Shown piece by piece: positions 60,521 to 64,000 of a stretch of 64,000 bases of DNA. Each line of letters begins with the position of its first letter. Positions within the stretch are counted from its first letter, which is position 1. Source of the DNA: Minisyncoccota bacterium (GTDB taxonomy: Bacteria > Patescibacteria > Microgenomatia > UBA1400 > PJMF01); NCBI GenBank assembly GCA_012515515.1, contig JAAYYE010000009.1, positions 42,563 to 106,562 of the forward strand, written 5' to 3'. Made by a program: the position numbers and the translations under genes. The notes under the pieces were generated by a model, which saw only the letters and a program-made list of their open reading frames with translations, was not told the origin of the DNA and did not search any database.

Positions 60521-62341
60521 ATGCTAAAAATAATCAAAAATATTTTAGCAAATTACCTGACCATTCCCATTTTGTGTTTAATTTTTTTAGCAAGTAGTTA
60601 CTATTTATTTCAAAGTGGGTTTTTTTCTGTTCATGATTTTCCAATGGCTGCCAGAATTGCTGAAATGGCTGATATTATGGCTTCTGGTCAATTTCCCCCT
60701 CGTTGGAGCGCTAATTTTGGCTATGGCTTTGGCATGCCACTATTTAATTTCTATGCACCACTGCCATATATTATTGGAGCCTTACTCTATTTTTTTAGCC
60801 ACAATTTAATTTTTGTTATTAAAGCTTTGTATTTGATAATTAATTTTTTTACCATGCTTGGCAGTTACAAATTGGGTAAACGGATTGGCGGCAGAGCTGC
60901 AGGTTTGGCCCTAGCCGCTATTTTTACTCTTGCACCTTATCGAGCTTTATTACTCTTTGTCAGAGGAGCCCTCAGTGAAGCGATGGCAATTTCTTTCTTT
61001 CCTTGGGCAATGTTGGCTGTGGTGAATTTGCAAAAACAAGCTGGCAAAGCATTTCAGCATTATAAAAATTATTTACTTTTGTTTTTTTCATTACTCGGCA
61101 TCGTTTTGTCACACAATTTAAGTGCCCTAATGTTTATTCCGCTACTTTTACTGTTTGCCCTTTTAACCAGTCAGAAAAAACAGCGCTTGCGGATTTTCTT
61201 CACTTTTGTTTTAGCTGGCTTAAGCTCTGCTTTTTATATTTTACCTGCTTTTCTTGAGCAAAATTTAACTAGGGTGAATGCTATTTTTACTGATTATTTT
61301 GATTATCGCTTACATTTCGTCTATATTCGTCAACTTTTTTGGGACAATTGGGCTTATGGTGGATCTGCTTGGGGTACTGGCGACGACATTTCCTTCTTTT
61401 TGGGATATGGGCAATTGTTAGCAATAATTGCTCTCCTATTAATAATTTTTCATAAGTTATATCCAGAATTTCTTGCTAAACTTAAAAATAAAAAACATAA
61501 AATACTGCTGTTTGATCAGCGCTTGAAAAATTTATTAATTGTTTTGGCCTTTTTTATTGTCACCCTTTTTCTCACTTTGCAAAAAAGCCAATTATTGTGG
61601 TCGATTTTCCCAATTTTTTCTTATTTGCAATTTCCTTGGCGCTGGTTTGGTGCGAGTTTGTTCTTTTTAGCTGTAAGTTTTGCTGCTGGATTATTTTTGT
61701 TTAAAAAATTACATGTTCGTTATTGGTTGGTGCTACTCATCACCCTAGTCACTTTGACAAATTTTAGATATTTTCGTGCCGAAAAAATCATTGATAATCC
61801 AGGAGATTATTATACTGATCAAAAAATTAGTATTGCTGGTGACATTAGCAAAATTCTGCCCGACTACATTCCCTTACAAATGGCTAATCAGGAACTTTTA
61901 GCAGAATTTAATCAACAACATCCAGAACCCGTAGTTTGGCTAGAAAAGGAAAACGCTGCGAGCAATGATGGTGAAAGTGATGCTGAGAAAATGAGTGATA
62001 TTAACCATACGAGTGATATTAAAATAATTGATGCTCAATTAGAAAAAAAACAAAGTCAGCGAGAAATTTGGTCCTTTAATTTAGAAAACGAAGAATTAGT
62101 TAACTTTAAAATTGCCAATTTTCCAGGCTGGCAAGCCAAAGTTAATGGTCAAAATATCGAAGTATTAAGCAGTCCTAATTTAGGAAATATTCAGCTGGCT
62201 CTGCCAGCTGGGGAACTGGAAGTAGAATTATATTTTACAGAAAACAAACTGCGCTTGATTGCTGATTGTTTAAGCCTGTGCGGACTCTTAGCTTTTTTTA
62301 TTTGGCAATATTCTCTGCGGAAAAAAAATTCCAATCTTTAA
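60521..62341 (+). CDS. Polytopic membrane protein of the PTPS-related / GT-C-like group
   Basis: 606 residues, about 12 helices plus a soluble C-terminal beta-rich domain (about 520-590, GWQAKVNGQNIEVLSSPNLG). The first loop FFSVHDFPMAARIAEM and PRWSANFGYGFGMPLFNFYA are typical of the PF10131 6-pyruvoyl-tetrahydropterin-synthase-related membrane family, which despite its name looks like a glycosyltransferase. A polar insertion with two SDI repeats occurs near 485-500. Starts 2 bases after the DPM1-like gene. Confidence 0.75.
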   Translation: MLKIIKNILANYLTIPILCLIFLASSYYLFQSGFFSVHDFPMAARIAEMADIMASGQFPPRWSANFGYGFGMPLFNFYAPLPYIIGALLYFFSHNLIFVIKALYLIINFFTMLGSYKLGKRIGGRAAGLALAAIFTLAPYRALLLFVRGALSEAMAISFFPWAMLAVVNLQKQAGKAFQHYKNYLLLFFSLLGIVLSHNLSALMFIPLLLLFALLTSQKKQRLRIFFTFVLAGLSSAFYILPAFLEQNLTRVNAIFTDYFDYRLHFVYIRQLFWDNWAYGGSAWGTGDDISFFLGYGQLLAIIALLLIIFHKLYPEFLAKLKNKKHKILLFDQRLKNLLIVLAFFIVTLFLTLQKSQLLWSIFPIFSYLQFPWRWFGASLFFLAVSFAAGLFLFKKLHVRYWLVLLITLVTLTNFRYFRAEKIIDNPGDYYTDQKISIAGDISKILPDYIPLQMANQELLAEFNQQHPEPVVWLEKENAASNDGESDAEKMSDINHTSDIKIIDAQLEKKQSQREIWSFNLENEELVNFKIANFPGWQAKVNGQNIEVLSSPNLGNIQLALPAGELEVELYFTENKLRLIADCLSLCGLLAFFIWQYSLRKKNSNL

Positions 62342-64000
62342 ACTCTTGCTCTTGCCAATTTAGTTTTCTAATAAAACTTGAATCCTTCTCATCGACGCAA
62401 AGAATGTAGTCGATTTTCTCCTCATCAATAGTGTTTTGCAGTCGAGCTAGATCTTGTTTTTCAAAAATTTCTGCAAATTCTCGGAAATCATCAGTCTTTA
62501 AATTTAAAAGATTAACTTGTCCTGGATCAGCTAAAAATACTACCGCTGGAGTTAAGGCAGCCACTATTGATGAGTGGTCATACCACATGCCATCATCGGG
62601 GCAAATTAATATTTTTTTATCAGGCTCTAAATTAGCTAAGTGCTCAACTTCTTGTTGAGGAACAGAAGTAAAACTTTTCCAGCGAACAGTCATTGCCTGT
62701 ACAAAAGTGGGAACACTCAGTAAAACTAGTATCAACAAAGCCAATAAATGCTGCCGCTTTTTCCAGTGTTTGCTTAATTTTATCCAGATTGCGACAGCTA
62801 AAATATTGGTAAAAATTAAAGCGTAATACCAAAATTGAATCGAATTCCAGACCGTCCCTCTTTGTAAAAATAAGAGGGGAAAAATTGAGCTAAACAAAAA
62901 TAAAATAAAGAGAAAATCAAAAAGAGGCTGCTGCTCTTTCCACTCTTTCCTCTTAAGCAAGCGCCAAATCGGATATAATAAAGAAATAACTCTTGTGCCT
63001 AAATTACCAATATAAAAAATGAAGATTTCGATAATTCTTAAAATTAGAATTCGCGGATAATTATTAGTTAACAGATAATGATCGAGCAAAAATTTCCACT
63101 TTAAATGATTTAAGCGATCTGGCGCCTCAAGCATTGAGTCAATAAACCAAAGGGGGTGATAAAAAAAGTTATTGGTCCTGAAACCAGTAATTAAATAAAT
63201 AATTGGCAAAGATAACAATAAATAAAGTAATCCATATAAAATATATTTAAAGTCTTTCTTAGCAAGAAAGTTTGTTAATAAATCCATCGCATAGAGTAAA
63301 CTCATTAAGATCCAACCGTAACTTTTAAAACCAATGCTGGGAATAATTAATAAGATTATCAATAAATGACGCTTTTTCATTTTAAAGAAATCTTTTGTGT
63401 AAAGAATTAATAGAGCATAAAAAGTTGCAATAGAAAAAATTAGTTGGGGGTTGGTCATCGTTACAAAGGTTTGACTCACCCAAAAACTCGATTCAGACCA
63501 AGCTTGCCCTGGTAAAAAGAGCGGAATTAAGTAGGCAAAACTACCGACAAAAGTCGTAAAAAATACTAATAATAAACCAGCTTTTGTAGAATGCATTCTC
63601 CGACCAAGACAAAAGGCACTCAACACTAGCAAAGCAGCCATCAGGATTTGACCAAGTTGGTAGTGAAGATTTAAAGCAGGCAAATGACTAAAAAAACCTA
63701 AACTAGCCAAAAACACATCATAAAAATAATGATAATTATTTAAAATAATTTTTGGATTAGAGGGATGATGAGGGGGTAAACTTCTCAAACTTTCTTCAAT
63801 TAGAGCGACGTGCCAAGAGCCGTCATACCCGTCCCTTAAGAGTAATTGATTGTCTTTATAAAAAGAAGAAAAAAACAAGCCACTAGCTAAAACTAATACA
63901 GCAAATAATAGAAAGATGCTTGGCCACAATCTATTTTTAAATTTATTAATTAATTCAGTAAAGATATCGCGTTCATGCCACAAAGCAATAGCACCTAATA
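62298..64000 (-). CDS. GT-C-like polytopic membrane protein (5' end at or beyond window edge)
   Basis: At least 561 residues from a TTG at 63983, but the frame stays open to the right edge, so the true start may lie outside. About 12 membrane helices. LLLRDGYDGSWHVALIEESL in the first loop and NYHYFYDVFLASLGFFSH recall uncharacterised CPR GT-C proteins. Its last 44 bases overlap the convergent gene's 3' end. Family not recognised precisely. Confidence 0.6.
   Translation of the reverse strand, partial: LGAIALWHERDIFTELINKFKNRLWPSIFLLFAVLVLASGLFFSSFYKDNQLLLRDGYDGSWHVALIEESLRSLPPHHPSNPKIILNNYHYFYDVFLASLGFFSHLPALNLHYQLGQILMAALLVLSAFCLGRRMHSTKAGLLLVFFTTFVGSFAYLIPLFLPGQAWSESSFWVSQTFVTMTNPQLIFSIATFYALLILYTKDFFKMKKRHLLIILLIIPSIGFKSYGWILMSLLYAMDLLTNFLAKKDFKYILYGLLYLLLSLPIIYLITGFRTNNFFYHPLWFIDSMLEAPDRLNHLKWKFLLDHYLLTNNYPRILILRIIEIFIFYIGNLGTRVISLLYPIWRLLKRKEWKEQQPLFDFLFILFLFSSIFPLLFLQRGTVWNSIQFWYYALIFTNILAVAIWIKLSKHWKKRQHLLALLILVLLSVPTFVQAMTVRWKSFTSVPQQEVEHLANLEPDKKILICPDDGMWYDHSSIVAALTPAVVFLADPGQVNLLNLKTDDFREFAEIFEKQDLARLQNTIDEEKIDYILCVDEKDSSFIRKLNWQEQEFKDWNFFSAENIAK

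Noticed and set aside
1..64000. CRISPR arrays, insertion sequences, prophage genes, tRNA or rRNA genes
   Set aside because: None found; no regularly spaced repeats, transposase or integrase motifs, and all gaps are too short or lack cloverleaf features.

Overview
The window looks like chromosome from a member of the Candidate Phyla Radiation (Patescibacteria). This placement is inference. It rests on AT-rich, very tightly packed DNA, short single-copy housekeeping genes (recO of 188 codons, dimeric-type glyS), a DUF4012 protein, a TRM11-like RNA methyltransferase among ribosomal-protein genes, and very many glycosyltransferases. TGA is used as an ordinary stop (for example ruvC and ruvA, whose stops overlap the next start as ATGA), so a UGA-recoding lineage is excluded. 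No rRNA, tRNA, CRISPR array or insertion sequence was seen. No gap between genes exceeds about 205 bases.

Layout. (1) 1-3.3 kb, plus strand: end of rodA, then rplU - TRM11-like methyltransferase - rpmA, then parB. (2) 3.3-6.8 kb, minus: a short dcw cluster mraZ-rsmH-ftsL-ftsI with a good promoter and a possible MraZ operator. (3) 6.9-11.9 kb, minus: DUF4012 protein, recO, glyS and an anchored hypothetical protein, ended by a hairpin terminator. (4) 11.9-22.9 kb, minus: an envelope glycan operon (acetyltransferase, glycosyltransferases, O-antigen ligase/polymerase, GT39-like enzyme, manC, priming phosphoglycosyltransferase). (5) 23-29 kb, minus: a GT-C enzyme and two GT4 enzymes followed by ruvC-ruvA-ruvB in one transcription unit. 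(6) 29-43.9 kb: UDP-xylose synthase, Wzx-like flippase, GDP-fucose synthase, a UDP-glucuronate-epimerase-like enzyme, DPMS-like/DUF2304 pair, methyltransferases and more glycosyltransferases. From about 32.2 to 43.9 kb codon use shifts to AGA/AGG and ATA, as expected of an exchanged cassette. (7) 43.9-48.8 kb: wzt/wzm ABC exporter, glf, a RelBE/YafQ-type toxin-antitoxin pair and a GT-C protein. (8) 48.8-64 kb: another epimerase and glycosyltransferase group, argS, a GT2-GT39 fusion and several GT2 and GT-C proteins, the last running off the right edge.

Together the glycan genes supply GDP-mannose and the last step to GDP-fucose, UDP-xylose, a UDP-uronic-acid epimer and UDP-Galf, a lipid-linked priming step, two export routes (Wzx/Wzy-like and ABC), polyprenyl-linked GT-C transferases, and DUF4012, which I suggest may act like an LCP glycopolymer ligase.

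The most notable sequence-level signal is regulatory. At most apparent operon heads a -10 hexamer lies exactly 6 or 7 bases before the start codon, so transcription should begin at or beside the first base of the gene (leaderless mRNA). Genes inside operons instead use Shine-Dalgarno sequences or ATGA overlaps.
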